Below, in pieces: positions 1 to 8,290 of a stretch of DNA of 64,000 bases. The notes under the pieces are model-generated. The model searched no databases. It saw only the letters and a list, made by a program, of their open reading frames with translations, and was not told the origin of the DNA. Source of the stretch: an uncultured Oligoflexia bacterium (GTDB lineage Bacteria; Bdellovibrionota; Bacteriovoracia; Bacteriovoracales; Bacteriovoracaceae). The stretch covers positions 186,001-250,000 of the forward strand of contig CAJXPQ010000004.1 of NCBI GenBank assembly GCA_913058265.1, read 5' to 3'. Each line of letters begins with the position of its first letter. Positions within the stretch are counted from its first letter, which is position 1. A program made the translations under genes and the position numbers.

Positions 1-211
1 GCCATAAAATCTGATCGTTATCACCTTTATATCGCTTAACAAGTTTAAGACGTACAAGGCTCTTGAGTACAGAGTCTAGATCATCCAGAGTGAGTTCAGA
101 GTTAGCGAGCAAAAAGTCTTTATCAAGGTCCAAATATATAAGCTCCATGCTCATGGGCTCATAAAATGAAAGGGTTTTAAGAAGCTCTTGTTCAAGTTTG
201 TTGAGTGCCAT
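1..211 (-). CDS. Hypothetical protein, N-terminal 70 residues (cut by window edge)
   Basis: The frame is open on the minus strand from an ATG at 211 to the window edge, giving 70 residues that begin MALNKLEQELLKTL. The part seen is soluble, leucine-rich and charged, with no signal peptide. The pattern of helices followed by LKSLVRLKLVKRY resembles a winged-helix fold such as those in small regulators, but that is only an impression. It is divergent from the pseudouridine synthase gene, with 68 bases between the two start codons. No clear Shine-Dalgarno is seen upstream. The family is not recognised. Confidence 0.5.
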   Translation of the reverse strand, partial: MALNKLEQELLKTLSFYEPMSMELIYLDLDKDFLLANSELTLDDLDSVLKSLVRLKLVKRYKGDNDQILW

Positions 212-279
212 GAAGTAAGAATAGTGAAAGATTTTACTTCTATCTATACGACATGCAGCATTTTTGGTAGTTAGTGCAT

Positions 280-1095
280 ATGAAAATCCAATTTAAGAAA
301 AAATACGAAGCAACTGAACCCCAATTTATTGTTGACTACCTTGCCGCAAATATAGATCTCTCTAAAATGAAAATCAAGAAAGGGATTGAATTAGGTGGGC
401 TTTGGTTCAAAAAAAATGGGCAGAAGAAGAAAGCTAGAGTTAAGAAAATTAAAACTCTCATACAGCCGAATGACTCTGTGGAGTTTTACTTTGACCCAAA
501 CCTTGTTCCACTCGATACTGATTTAGCTCTGGAAATCTACAAGGGCATGGACTTTGGGATATGGTACAAACCAGTTAATATGCTTTCAGATGGCAGTCCT
601 TTTAGTGATAAGGGAAGTCTTAGTTACGCAATTAAATCCAAATCTAAAAAATGTTTTCTTATTCAAAGACTGGATCGAGAAGTTGGAGGACTTATGTTAG
701 TTGCCTACAGTAAGAGGCAGGCAGCATTTTTCTCTAAAGAGCTTGTAGATAAAAAAATAAAAAAAATGTATCAAGTTGAAGTCATGGGATTTCTCGAAGG
801 ATCCGACTCAATAGATAAAAAAATAGATGGAAAAGACGCTCTTACCCATTATCAGTTCAACTCTAATGGAGAGGGGTCAAGCTTTCTTGATGTTGAGATT
901 GAAACAGGACGCTTCCATCAAATCAGAAGACACTTTGATAGTATAGGGCATGCTGTTATAGGGGATCCTCGTTACGGAGAAGGTAATAAGAATAAAGATG
1001 GATTAAAACTGGTTGCTAATAAAGTAGAGTTTTTTGACCCTCAAAAAAGAGAGAGGGTCTTGGTAAAGCTGGACCAAAAATATTGTCTATTTTAG
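280..1095 (+). CDS. RluA-family RNA pseudouridine synthase
   Basis: This 271-residue protein should isomerise uridine to pseudouridine in rRNA or tRNA in the cytoplasm. An S4-like N-terminal segment (about residues 1-80) precedes the catalytic domain. The catalytic aspartate lies in the motif QRLDREVGGL, matching the HRLDRxTSG motif of RluA enzymes, and the C-terminal motif GRFHQIRRHF matches the RluA-family RxHQIR signature. A GTG at 274 is possible, but the ATG at 280 is preferred because GGTAG lies 9 bases upstream of it. The gene ends exactly where the convergent gene on the other strand ends. The exact target uridine cannot be told from sequence. Confidence 0.85.
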   Translation: MKIQFKKKYEATEPQFIVDYLAANIDLSKMKIKKGIELGGLWFKKNGQKKKARVKKIKTLIQPNDSVEFYFDPNLVPLDTDLALEIYKGMDFGIWYKPVNMLSDGSPFSDKGSLSYAIKSKSKKCFLIQRLDREVGGLMLVAYSKRQAAFFSKELVDKKIKKMYQVEVMGFLEGSDSIDKKIDGKDALTHYQFNSNGEGSSFLDVEIETGRFHQIRRHFDSIGHAVIGDPRYGEGNKNKDGLKLVANKVEFFDPQKRERVLVKLDQKYCLF

Positions 1096-1704
1096 TTAGA
1101 AACTTACTTTGTTATTTTCTAAGTCAATGAATAATCTAAAAGACCCATGTGCCATAACTCTTGAGCCTAACTTAATAGTATCTGTATAAGTTTTAGTTTT
1201 TGTTTTCAAGAATAAAGTTGTGAAGAATTCACCCTTATCCTGTGCATTTGGAAAGAAATTCTTATCTAGGTCTTTCAGTTTTACCTCAAGTAGAGTAAAT
1301 GTAGCTAAATCTACACCTTTAATTTCACTAGATCCAACTTCTTTAAAACTAGTTGAGTAGGCCACAAGATTTTTTTCTAGGTCAACTCGGTATACTGTCG
1401 TATCTTCTCCAGTAACAACATTTGGAAACTTGTACTGAGCACTCATATGATTAGCTATTTGTGTAAAAGAGTACTTACCATCATTAAGGTTACAATCATA
1501 AAACTTAATATCTGCAGTAATAACGACTCCATCATTTGTTTGAAGCATTCTAGGGTTGGTTAGAGTGTATACGTTTGCTCTTTTAGACTTAATAGAATCA
1601 AACTTTGTTTTGCAATAAGCATTTGCACCATCAAACATTCTGATCATATCTGAACTGAAGACCGATGTTGAAATAAGTAATGCTAGTAGTAATGTTGTCT
1701 TCAT
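1096..1704 (-). CDS. Exported protein of unknown function, 202 aa
   Basis: The product starts MKTTLLLALLISTSVFSS, a typical Sec signal peptide with likely cleavage around residue 18, so it should be periplasmic or secreted. The rest is rich in beta-type sequence with two or three cysteines (AYCKTKF, YDCNLNDG). No family is recognised. It lies downstream of a lipoprotein gene on the same strand, separated by 78 bases that hold a strong hairpin covering its ribosome-binding site (GGGAG, 8 bases before the ATG). Its stop codon abuts that of the convergent pseudouridine synthase gene. Confidence 0.7.
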   Translation of the reverse strand: MKTTLLLALLISTSVFSSDMIRMFDGANAYCKTKFDSIKSKRANVYTLTNPRMLQTNDGVVITADIKFYDCNLNDGKYSFTQIANHMSAQYKFPNVVTGEDTTVYRVDLEKNLVAYSTSFKEVGSSEIKGVDLATFTLLEVKLKDLDKNFFPNAQDKGEFFTTLFLKTKTKTYTDTIKLGSRVMAHGSFRLFIDLENNKVSF

Positions 1705-1707
1705 AAA

Positions 1708-1760
1708 AGATCTCCCAAGTATAATGTATAGTTTTCACTATCTTAATACTTGAGAGATCT
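1708..1760 (-). promoter_or_regulatory. Two-tiered leader hairpin that sequesters the SD of the 1096-1704 gene
   Basis: Read on the minus strand, AGATCTCTCAAGTAT (1760-1746) pairs with ATACTTGGGAGATCT (1722-1708) over 15 base pairs with a single G-U wobble. Between the arms is a second perfect 5-bp stem, ATAGT-GAAA-ACTAT, closed by a GNRA-type tetraloop. The 3' arm contains the GGGAG Shine-Dalgarno of the downstream gene and is followed by TTT and the ATG. The structure could block translation, act as a terminator for the upstream lipoprotein gene (weak U-run CUUUUAU), or do both. Confidence 0.65.
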
Positions 1761-1782
1761 CAGTGTGTCTACTAAAGAGCTT

Positions 1783-2631
1783 TTATTTTAAATAAACAGA
1801 ATTATCATCTAGCTCTGATACAAATTCCTCTTTTTGAGCAATTAATGCATCATCATCATCTTGAAATAACGAGATCGGCTCAAAGATAAACTGATCATCT
1901 TCTGCTACCATGGCTCGGTATAAGACTCTACCTTCATCTTCTAGGCGAACTCGTCCAAGCTGGTAACCGATATACTTTGGAGTAGAGATTTCAACTGTAT
2001 AGCTATCAACGATTTGGTAATCGACACCAGCTTCAAATTGCACAAAATCGGATATATTATCTGCACTTAAGCCAACATTTGTTCCGCCTACTTTTTGGAT
2101 AGATATTTTCATCGAGTCTGCTATTAGTGCTTGAGTTACAAAACCAACATCATCAAGGTACTCTTTACAGGTAGATGACATTCCATCTCGATACCAATCA
2201 GTTATATCAATCGCCGACATATACTCAATTGTAATCCCATTGAGTTCTACACTAACTGTATGGGTCTTATTAAGCCCAAGCCCTGCTGAAAATAGTGCTG
2301 AACCAAAAACTGTAAAACCAAGGTTTCCCTGGAATTGATAATTATATGTTCTATTAAAGTTTTGACGATCATAGCTTCTTGGAAGAACGTCATCTGTAAA
2401 GCAAGATTCCGCTGGTGCAATATAGGCAAGTGCTGTAGGCCTTCCTGCGAGCATCGTTCCTGTTCTTGAATCATCAAGTGGGTTCTCGTATCCAATAAAT
2501 CCATACTCCCTAACTAATCCATTTAACGCACTTACAGGATCGTCTGTAATTGGCTTTTCACATCCAGTTAAACCTAAGCTTAGAACTGAGATAATGGATG
2601 TGAAGATAAACTTTTTGTTTGATTTTTTCAT
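1783..2631 (-). CDS. Lipoprotein of unknown function, 282 aa
   Basis: The N-terminus (MKKSNKKF then a hydrophobic stretch ending LGLTGC) is a type II signal peptide with lipobox LTGC and lipidated cysteine at residue 24. The residue after the cysteine is Glu, not Asp, consistent with outer-membrane sorting by E. coli rules. The mature part is acidic and appears beta-rich, with two further cysteines, and ends with a run rich in Asp and Glu. GGAGG sits 6 bases before the ATG at 2631. No domain is recognised. It is probably co-oriented with the 1096-1704 gene, separated by the hairpin. Confidence 0.75.
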   Translation of the reverse strand: MKKSNKKFIFTSIISVLSLGLTGCEKPITDDPVSALNGLVREYGFIGYENPLDDSRTGTMLAGRPTALAYIAPAESCFTDDVLPRSYDRQNFNRTYNYQFQGNLGFTVFGSALFSAGLGLNKTHTVSVELNGITIEYMSAIDITDWYRDGMSSTCKEYLDDVGFVTQALIADSMKISIQKVGGTNVGLSADNISDFVQFEAGVDYQIVDSYTVEISTPKYIGYQLGRVRLEDEGRVLYRAMVAEDDQFIFEPISLFQDDDDALIAQKEEFVSELDDNSVYLK

Positions 2632-2887
2632 GGGAAACCTCCGTGCTTTTAAGAATAAAAAGCAATCGAAAAATGTGGGTGGGGAATTTGTTTCAAGTAC
2701 AATTGAGAAACAAATGAAAAATGAGTTGATGATTGTATTAAAAACTTGAACTCGGTTATTGTAACACCCTTACCTATGGTGCACAAGGTCATTCCTATTC
2801 TTTCTTTGAAATATTAATGATTACCGCTGTGTATGCAAAAATTTCAATGAGCAAGACAGATTGATTCCTAACGCTTAGATATGGTCC

Positions 2888-3595
2888 ATGACAAAACTAA
2901 TCTTAATGATGACACTCCTTTGTAGTCAAGTGGCCTCTGCTTCTTTGACATCACCCTTCCCTTCAACTGTTGAGGGGATTGATATTCCAAATACTCACGC
3001 CCTAAGTGATAATATCATTCGTGGTATGGCGCCACTAGGGAAGATGGGACAACTGGTGGATTACGGTATTACAGATATCTTAATATTTAAAAATCAAACA
3101 AGATCTGAAATAGATCAAGAATACTCTGAACTTAAAGAAGTTTTGGCAGACACAAGTATTGATACTTACCAGTATGACTTTTATTGGCATGATTATCCCT
3201 CTTACAAGGTCGCTTGTGAGCAGACCATTGATGCTTTAAGAGTGATGAGAGCAGTTAATGAGGATAATAATCGAAAGTTATTTTACCACTGTACTGTGGG
3301 TGAGGATCGTACCGGATTTCTATCAGGACTTTGGCGGATGTTGAGTCAGAACTGGAGTAAGAAAAAAGCTTTTTATAAAGAAATGTGTGAGAACGGTTAT
3401 GCCAACGGCAATCCCAATAAACCAGACTATGTTGTAGGTGAGATTAGAGAAGACCTGACACCATTATTTTTATATATGTCAGATAAGATTGAATCCGGAA
3501 AACTAAAACTTAGCAATCTTACTAAGTCGATTTGTAAGGATGAAATTCCTCTAAATATAAAGATCATGTACTGTCGAAGTTCTAGTAAGATTTAG
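2888..3595 (+). CDS. Exported protein-tyrosine/dual-specificity phosphatase-like protein
   Basis: A signal peptide (MTKLILMMTLLCSQVASA) is followed by a domain with the P-loop HCTVGEDRTG, fitting the Cys-x5-Arg signature of cysteine-dependent phosphatases (Cys135, Arg141). The preceding block WHDYPSYK may supply the general-acid Asp loop. Family knowledge predicts hydrolysis of phosphotyrosine or another phospho-substrate such as an inositol phosphate; the export signal puts it in the periplasm or outside the cell, which is unusual. Length (235 residues) fits the family. It is convergent with the permease gene, overlapping it by 4 bases. The start is an ATG with a poor Shine-Dalgarno. Confidence 0.7.
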   Translation: MTKLILMMTLLCSQVASASLTSPFPSTVEGIDIPNTHALSDNIIRGMAPLGKMGQLVDYGITDILIFKNQTRSEIDQEYSELKEVLADTSIDTYQYDFYWHDYPSYKVACEQTIDALRVMRAVNEDNNRKLFYHCTVGEDRTGFLSGLWRMLSQNWSKKKAFYKEMCENGYANGNPNKPDYVVGEIREDLTPLFLYMSDKIESGKLKLSNLTKSICKDEIPLNIKIMYCRSSSKI

Positions 3596-5760
3596 TCATC
3601 ACTTTTAAAAGATGATGCGTGAACGGCAAGAACAGAACAAGAAGCTTTTGCAATAAGCTTATCATCAAAAGTACCTGTAAAAGAATTTAATAATGTGTGA
3701 TCACTACTTCCTAAAATAAGAAGGTCGTAGTCACAACTCTCATCTGTTAAAGCTTTTAATTGATCAGGGCCTTCAACTAGTCTTTCGTCGGTATGGGCTT
3801 TTATTTTTCCAGAGAGTTCTTTCAAAAAATTAATTTCATAATATTTTCTTTCATCGGAATCAGTTGCTTTTATATATCTAACAAGTGTTACATGAGCAAA
3901 AAAGACTTCGGATAGGTGATCTGCTGTATCCAGTACGAGAGTATCATTTTTATCATTATTAATGACAACCATAATTTTTCTAATATAGCGTACACCTGCA
4001 TCTCGAAAAGTTGCTAGATTACAACTAAGATGTGCTTTGAGCCAACCAACAGGGTTGTGTACAGTTAGGGCGCCACGAGTTCGACCACCGTACTCGATAA
4101 TTAGCCACTTACAATGAAGTCTTTGGCTTATTTCATAAATAGTTCTAGAGACATCATGACTGACAACAGGGTCAAAAGTAATAGATTCATTCTTCTCATT
4201 CGCCATGGCAACAATTCTTCTCCTCAGAGATTTCATTTGGGCGGGCTCATCAGTTACATCGTGAAGATCAGTTTGTTCTGGAATTTCTAGAATATGAGCA
4301 ACCTCTATATTAGAATGCTCCGCCATAGCAATTCCCATTTCAATGAGCATCTCAGACGATCTTTCTCTACCAAATAATCCGACAATCACTTGCGCCTCGC
4401 CTTGAACGTCAAAGCTGCAGAATCCTCCAATATCATTCGGATACTCTTGAATTAGATCCATTCTTCTTCCTCTAATTCCTATGACACCTTTTCTGGTGGT
4501 TCTCTTATTAGAGTAGAATACATAAAGTAAGATACCTGGAATACCAATGACAGTTATAGCGACTAAAGAGGTGGTACCCATCGCAAATAATAATCCAACT
4601 CCCGATATAATCCCAAATACTTGAAGAACTGGGTAGAGAGGAGATTTATAGCCTGGCTTGTACCATTGTGCCCTCGACTCTCTTAGCACTATGACAGAAA
4701 TATTTTCTAAAATATAAATCGAAATCATAAATGCAGATGCAAGTTTTGCGACTTTAGTAACATCTACGGTTACAAGTACTGTTCCAATGATAAGACCGGA
4801 TAAAATAATACTTACAACTGGTGTAAGATACTTCTTATGAAGTTTACCTAGGAATGACGGCAGAAGGTTGTCTCTCGCCATGGCAAATGGAAACCTTGAA
4901 CCAGCTAGAACTCCAGCGTTCGCAGTGTTAACCATAGTAAGTGTTGCAACGATCGCAAATATTGCTCCAATGGTCTCCCCGCCAATATCCTTGGCAAGAG
5001 TATAAATAGGATTTAGATTTCCAGAAATTTGTTGGTAAGGGTAAACACCCGCTAAAACAAAGCTAACTAGACAATAAACAATTGTGACCAACACAAGTGA
5101 GGCTATAATTCCTCGCGGAAGGTTTTTCTCCGGATCTTTGACTTCTTCGGCTATCGCCGCAATTTTTGTCACTCCAGCAAATGCTACGAATACTAAAGCT
5201 GTAGAGCCCAAGTAACCCTCTGCTCCTAATGGAAACATAGGACTGAAATGTTGCATTTGAATATCAAAGACAGAGAAGGCACAAAGACCGGCCATACTTA
5301 CAATTGTAATGAGTAAAACAAAAGTTAAAATATTTGATACCTTACCGACACCAAAAATATTAAGAAAGATAATACAGATTAGAAAAACGATACTAATTGC
5401 CAGTGGGTTAAAAGTTGTAAGAACTGATAGGTATGCTTTAAAGCCTATCATGGCAAAAGCTGCCTTTAGAAGAATAGATAGAAATAATCCAAGGCCAGTT
5501 ACCGTTCCGGCCAGTGGGCCAAAAGTCCTTTCTAAATAAACATAAGTTCCACCACTCGTAGGCATAGCAGTTGCTAATTCGGCCTTACTTAAAGCAGCAG
5601 GTAGGATACATATTGCAGAAAGCAAAAATGCTAAATAGACGGAAGGCCCAGTCATAGCAAATGCTATTCCAGGTAACACAAAGATCCCCGAACCGACCAT
5701 GGAACTCATACTAATTGTAATGACCGAAAATAATCCGAGTCTTCTCTCTAGGCTTGCCAT
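3592..5760 (-). CDS. APC-superfamily amino-acid permease fused to universal-stress (Usp) domains
   Basis: The first roughly 420 of 722 residues form about 12 membrane segments of an amino acid-polyamine-organocation transporter, opening with SMSSMVGSGIFVLPG, the typical first-helix GSGIF motif. Residues about 440-720 are cytosolic and hold two Usp-like halves, the second ending LLILGSSDHTLLNSFTGTF then a stretch like the Usp nucleotide-binding loop. Transporters with this C-terminal extension are known in bacteria and archaea; substrate is probably a neutral or cationic amino acid. The gene starts 3 bases after the stop of a 72-codon gene, suggesting translational coupling. Confidence 0.85.
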   Translation of the reverse strand: MASLERRLGLFSVITISMSSMVGSGIFVLPGIAFAMTGPSVYLAFLLSAICILPAALSKAELATAMPTSGGTYVYLERTFGPLAGTVTGLGLFLSILLKAAFAMIGFKAYLSVLTTFNPLAISIVFLICIIFLNIFGVGKVSNILTFVLLITIVSMAGLCAFSVFDIQMQHFSPMFPLGAEGYLGSTALVFVAFAGVTKIAAIAEEVKDPEKNLPRGIIASLVLVTIVYCLVSFVLAGVYPYQQISGNLNPIYTLAKDIGGETIGAIFAIVATLTMVNTANAGVLAGSRFPFAMARDNLLPSFLGKLHKKYLTPVVSIILSGLIIGTVLVTVDVTKVAKLASAFMISIYILENISVIVLRESRAQWYKPGYKSPLYPVLQVFGIISGVGLLFAMGTTSLVAITVIGIPGILLYVFYSNKRTTRKGVIGIRGRRMDLIQEYPNDIGGFCSFDVQGEAQVIVGLFGRERSSEMLIEMGIAMAEHSNIEVAHILEIPEQTDLHDVTDEPAQMKSLRRRIVAMANEKNESITFDPVVSHDVSRTIYEISQRLHCKWLIIEYGGRTRGALTVHNPVGWLKAHLSCNLATFRDAGVRYIRKIMVVINNDKNDTLVLDTADHLSEVFFAHVTLVRYIKATDSDERKYYEINFLKELSGKIKAHTDERLVEGPDQLKALTDESCDYDLLILGSSDHTLLNSFTGTFDDKLIAKASCSVLAVHASSFKSDD

Positions 5761-5763
5761 TAA

Positions 5764-5982
5764 TTATTTCTTTCTGTTAAAAGTAAAAAGTCCGGTTAAT
5801 CGTTGAATAAAACTTGTTTCGGGAACATCATAACCAATATTCTCTCTGTTATTTAGCGCTAAATTAATTGCCTTAATCTTACTCTCATAGTCTGAGTTAT
5901 TAGGCTCAACTGCGTGGAGAGTTGTATAGGCTTCAAGATAATCACGAAGCATATCGTTATTGAGAGTCTTTATTTTAGGCAT
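5764..5982 (-). CDS. Small hypothetical protein coupled to the permease, 72 aa
   Basis: The likely start is the ATG at 5982, since AAGGA lies 6 bases before it; an in-frame TTG at 6009 has no such site. The product (MPKIKTLNNDMLRDYLEAY...) is a short soluble protein with an amphipathic helical N-terminal half and a basic C-terminus ending FTFNRKK. The stop is 3 bases before the permease ATG, so the two are almost surely one transcript. The family is not recognised; a regulatory or accessory role for the permease is only suggested by position. Confidence 0.6.
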   Translation of the reverse strand: MPKIKTLNNDMLRDYLEAYTTLHAVEPNNSDYESKIKAINLALNNRENIGYDVPETSFIQRLTGLFTFNRKK

Positions 5983-6038
5983 TAATATCCTTATTAAGTG
6001 TATAGACAATTATAGGAGGATGGAGGGGGAGTTGTAAA

Positions 6039-7415
6039 TTAATTAGCTAAGATAAATTCGTGCCATTTTGTTGTATGGTTTTTATTTGATGCCCTAGACT
6101 CAGAGGATAGAATAGACTCAACATATCCAAGGTTGCTTAAAGCGTTGTGAGTAGATCTTCTATAAACATAAGATGTTTTATCGGAAAGCAAGTTTCCACC
6201 TCGGTGTTCTATAGATTTTCTAAGCATAAAGATGCGTCTTATGTCCCAATCATCAGGATCTAGCTGTGCGTTAAATTGTTCGTTATAAGTTCTTATGTCT
6301 TTAAATCCTTGAAAAACATGTCCTTCACCGCCGTTATAGGCAGATAGAGCTTTTCTCCAAAGATCTCTTTGGCGCTCCTTAAGACCGAAGAAGGTTTTTG
6401 GTGCAGGACTTTCAGGCATTGTGCCATTTACTGCTTTATACTTATCTCTGAAAACTCTTATGGCTTCATTTAGATTTCCAATTGGACTGTCCAGGCATTC
6501 ATCATCAAAAGCATTATTTATTGTTTCACCGCATTCTTTAAGCTCTGCAGTTCCGGTGTTTATTTGAAATAGTCCAATACTCTTTGTTCCATTTTTTTCG
6601 TAATGAATAGTATCACATTTACCTGCTGACTCTTGAGTCATTGTGGCAAGAAACATGTCTAGGGGAATATCAGCTTTTCTCGTTAGCTCTTTTGCTTCTT
6701 GATAAAAAGTATTAAAGCTAAAGGGGAAACAAGTGCGATTAAAATTGTCTATAATACGTGTGTGAGAACTTCTATTATCATAATCGTCTTGAGATTTAAG
6801 GGTGATATTATCAATCATCGTATTTACAATGTTAAAAGTGTCGTCACTTAGACTACTCCACAATTCTCGCTCATTATAGCTTTGATTTGTAAGACATTGA
6901 TATGTATCTTCGGTGACTTCATTAAATTTAAGTTGGCTGACCAGGAGTTCTGTTCTTTCATTTTCAGCTATAAAACGTCTGAGGGCCACATCATCAATAA
7001 TTGGTGTATCTTCAAGTGTTACAAGCTCTACTCCACCATCTCTGGCAAGTGATCTTAAAGTTACCCATCCTTCTTCCTTTGAACCTTGAACCTCTATGGG
7101 AACAAAAAAATCCTTTCCCGTTTTAACAGAGCCACTTCTTTGAAACGTCCTTAGTGGGAGAGAATGTGCGTGAGTGAGCCATTCAATTATGGCCTTCTCG
7201 TCTTTCTTGTCACCTGTAAAATGTGCATCTATATAATCATCAGGAATTTTGACAATTGTGCCTTCTGGGAGAAACTTGCCTGCAACCAGTACCGAGTTAT
7301 CGAAATTCTTTAAATCTCTCTGACCCTTCAACCTCAAGGTTAAAGATGTAGCAGGAAAGCTAAAGCTAAAAACTAAGCTTCCAATAATAATGTTCTTCGA
7401 TAGATTTTTTAGCAT
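6039..7415 (-). CDS. Exported lytic transglycosylase (SLT domain)
   Basis: The C-terminal third carries the SLT fold: the catalytic glutamate in TMTQESAGKC, then KSIGLFQINTG, and later ALSAYNGGEGHV, matching the ES, GLMQ and AYNGG motifs of family-1 lytic transglycosylases. The enzyme should cleave peptidoglycan to 1,6-anhydromuramyl products in the periplasm. The N-terminus has a hydrophobic signal sequence (IIIGSLVFSFSFPATSL) followed by a segment that could be an SH3-like wall-binding domain (about residues 30-125). ATG at 7415 is preferred to the TTG one codon upstream. It is divergent from the START-domain gene. In a predator it could act on its own or prey wall. Confidence 0.8.
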   Translation of the reverse strand: MLKNLSKNIIIGSLVFSFSFPATSLTLRLKGQRDLKNFDNSVLVAGKFLPEGTIVKIPDDYIDAHFTGDKKDEKAIIEWLTHAHSLPLRTFQRSGSVKTGKDFFVPIEVQGSKEEGWVTLRSLARDGGVELVTLEDTPIIDDVALRRFIAENERTELLVSQLKFNEVTEDTYQCLTNQSYNERELWSSLSDDTFNIVNTMIDNITLKSQDDYDNRSSHTRIIDNFNRTCFPFSFNTFYQEAKELTRKADIPLDMFLATMTQESAGKCDTIHYEKNGTKSIGLFQINTGTAELKECGETINNAFDDECLDSPIGNLNEAIRVFRDKYKAVNGTMPESPAPKTFFGLKERQRDLWRKALSAYNGGEGHVFQGFKDIRTYNEQFNAQLDPDDWDIRRIFMLRKSIEHRGGNLLSDKTSYVYRRSTHNALSNLGYVESILSSESRASNKNHTTKWHEFILAN

Positions 7416-7540
7416 CAAAGGCTTATCGGTTAATTTATTATATACTTGAGCTTTTTTATTTTGGTATTTCTGGGGGTAACTGTTCGATTTTACTTTGAAA
7501 AAAATAGTAGATATATCTTAACTTCTGGTAGAATCATTAT

Positions 7541-8191
7541 ATGAAATTATTGCTTGCTAGTGTTTTGATTTTAGCTTCTTTCCGTTTATTTGCTGGAGAA
7601 TGGGAACTTGTTTCAACGAAAGATGATATTCGAATCTACTCTAAATCGTTGCCTACATCCCAAATTAAGTCCCTTAAGGCGATTGGCGTAGTTAAAGCTT
7701 CTATAGGAAAAGTGACGTCAATTCTAAGAAATGTGGATGCAGCAACAAAATGGATACCTAGACTTAAAGAGAGAAGCCATGTCGAAAATATCTCAGATTC
7801 AGAAGCGATCCTTTTTGAGATAAATGAAATGCCATGGCCTGTTCAGGACAGAGACCTAGTAGTCCACCATAAGTTGGAACTTTCAGAAGATAAAAAATAT
7901 CTAGTTTTGAACTTTAAATCTGTCGACCATACTTCTAAACCTAGATCTAGCGATAGGGTAAGAGCGCAATTTCACCATGGGCGTTTAAAATTTATTCCAT
8001 TCGGAGAGTTTACAAAAATTGAACTAGAAGTGCTTGTTGATCCCATGGGCTCGATTCCAAAGTGGGTGGTGAATATTCTTCAGATATCTATGCCATATGA
8101 ATTTATAAAATCACTTGATGAGTTTGCTGGAAAATCAAGCCTGTCGACACCTCCTGGAATTCAAAAGCTTATAAATCAATTAGAACCCTAG
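7541..8191 (+). CDS. Exported START-domain lipid-binding protein
   Basis: After a signal peptide (MKLLLASVLILASFRLFAG) the protein follows the START pattern: EWELVSTKDDIRIYSK at the beginning, IPRLKERSHVENIS in the middle, and the conserved MPWPVQDRDLVVHH block near residue 100. START domains bind lipids or other hydrophobic ligands in a helix-grip cavity. An exported version of 216 residues is common in Gram-negative bacteria, but the ligand is unknown. It stands alone between the divergent transglycosylase gene and the metalloprotease gene, which is 99 bases downstream on the same strand. Confidence 0.8.
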   Translation: MKLLLASVLILASFRLFAGEWELVSTKDDIRIYSKSLPTSQIKSLKAIGVVKASIGKVTSILRNVDAATKWIPRLKERSHVENISDSEAILFEINEMPWPVQDRDLVVHHKLELSEDKKYLVLNFKSVDHTSKPRSSDRVRAQFHHGRLKFIPFGEFTKIELEVLVDPMGSIPKWVVNILQISMPYEFIKSLDEFAGKSSLSTPPGIQKLINQLEP

Positions 8192-8290
8192 TAAACCACT
8201 GAGAATTCATTCGTTGTTGCAATTTTTACTGACTAATTTGCCTGTATGATTCTCAAAATGTAGTGTTTTATCTCACACTGAGGAGAATTC

